NCBI GenBank assembly: GCA_964448855.1
Contig: CAYUXI010000025.1
Location: forward strand, 1 to 23,314
DNA from: QAMX01 sp964448855
Lineage (GTDB): Bacteria > Bacillota > Clostridia > Oscillospirales > QAMX01
Length of the DNA stretch: 23,314 bases
Direction of reading: 5' to 3'
Position numbers and translations under genes: made by a program. Position 1 is the stretch's first letter. The number at the start of each line of letters is the position of its first letter. This document shows positions 23,288 through 23,314 of the stretch, one piece after another. Below the pieces are notes generated by a model, which made no database searches, had not been told where the DNA came from, and saw nothing but the letters and a program-made list of their open reading frames with translations.

Positions 23288-23314
23288 AAAGTGGTGCATC
23301 AGAAGAGAATGATA

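Overview
This window looks like a chromosomal segment of a GC-rich, Gram-positive, anaerobic gut-type Clostridia, most likely Oscillospiraceae/Ruminococcaceae. The evidence is lipoprotein-type solute-binding proteins, strong Shine-Dalgarno sites, near-consensus SigA-type promoters, a guanine riboswitch ahead of xpt, a PdaB-like deacetylase as in spore formers, and intergenic palindromic repeats built on CTCCC/GGGAG and TCACCGAAGGTGA, which I recall as abundant in Faecalibacterium-like genomes. The assignment rests on reading the sequence; no database search was done.

Left part (1-7600). A repeat-rich strip (1-421) precedes a leftward pair: an SGNH/GxDLY esterase and a YxjI/LURP-one protein. 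Diverging from them are a membrane-anchored PdaB-like polysaccharide deacetylase, an orphan sugar-type solute-binding lipoprotein with a perfect-consensus promoter and an unusual structured leader, and a GH2 beta-mannosidase. A promoter at 4838-4867 with no recognisable gene lies between the last two.

Middle (7600-15700). A leftward operon starts at a TTGACA-17-TATAAT promoter and runs guanine riboswitch, intrinsic terminator, xpt (xanthine phosphoribosyltransferase), BMP/BmpA-type nucleoside-binding lipoprotein, double-domain ATPase, and two BmpF/BmpG-type permeases. It looks like a complete purine nucleoside uptake and base salvage unit controlled by guanine. Upstream on the same strand is a separately promoted GH36 alpha-galactosidase.

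Right part (15700-23314). A rightward ABC exporter half-transporter diverges from the GH36 gene. It is followed by about 950 bp without a gene, filled with composite palindromic repeats. Beyond that, leftward, come a YfcE-type phosphodiesterase, a CysM-like cysteine synthase, pnp (PNPase, its leader holding two long hairpins) and rpsO, with its promoter and a terminator from an off-window gene.

The best leads are: (1) the MITE-like composite repeat, present near both ends of the window in the same module order; (2) a possible H-type pseudoknot using a G9 tract in the leader of the orphan binding protein; (3) the orphan promoter at 4838-4867; (4) a dispersed set of esterase, beta-mannosidase, alpha-galactosidase and sugar-binding protein that would suit acetylated galactomannan oligosaccharides. 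None is proven here, and most genes belong to well-known families.
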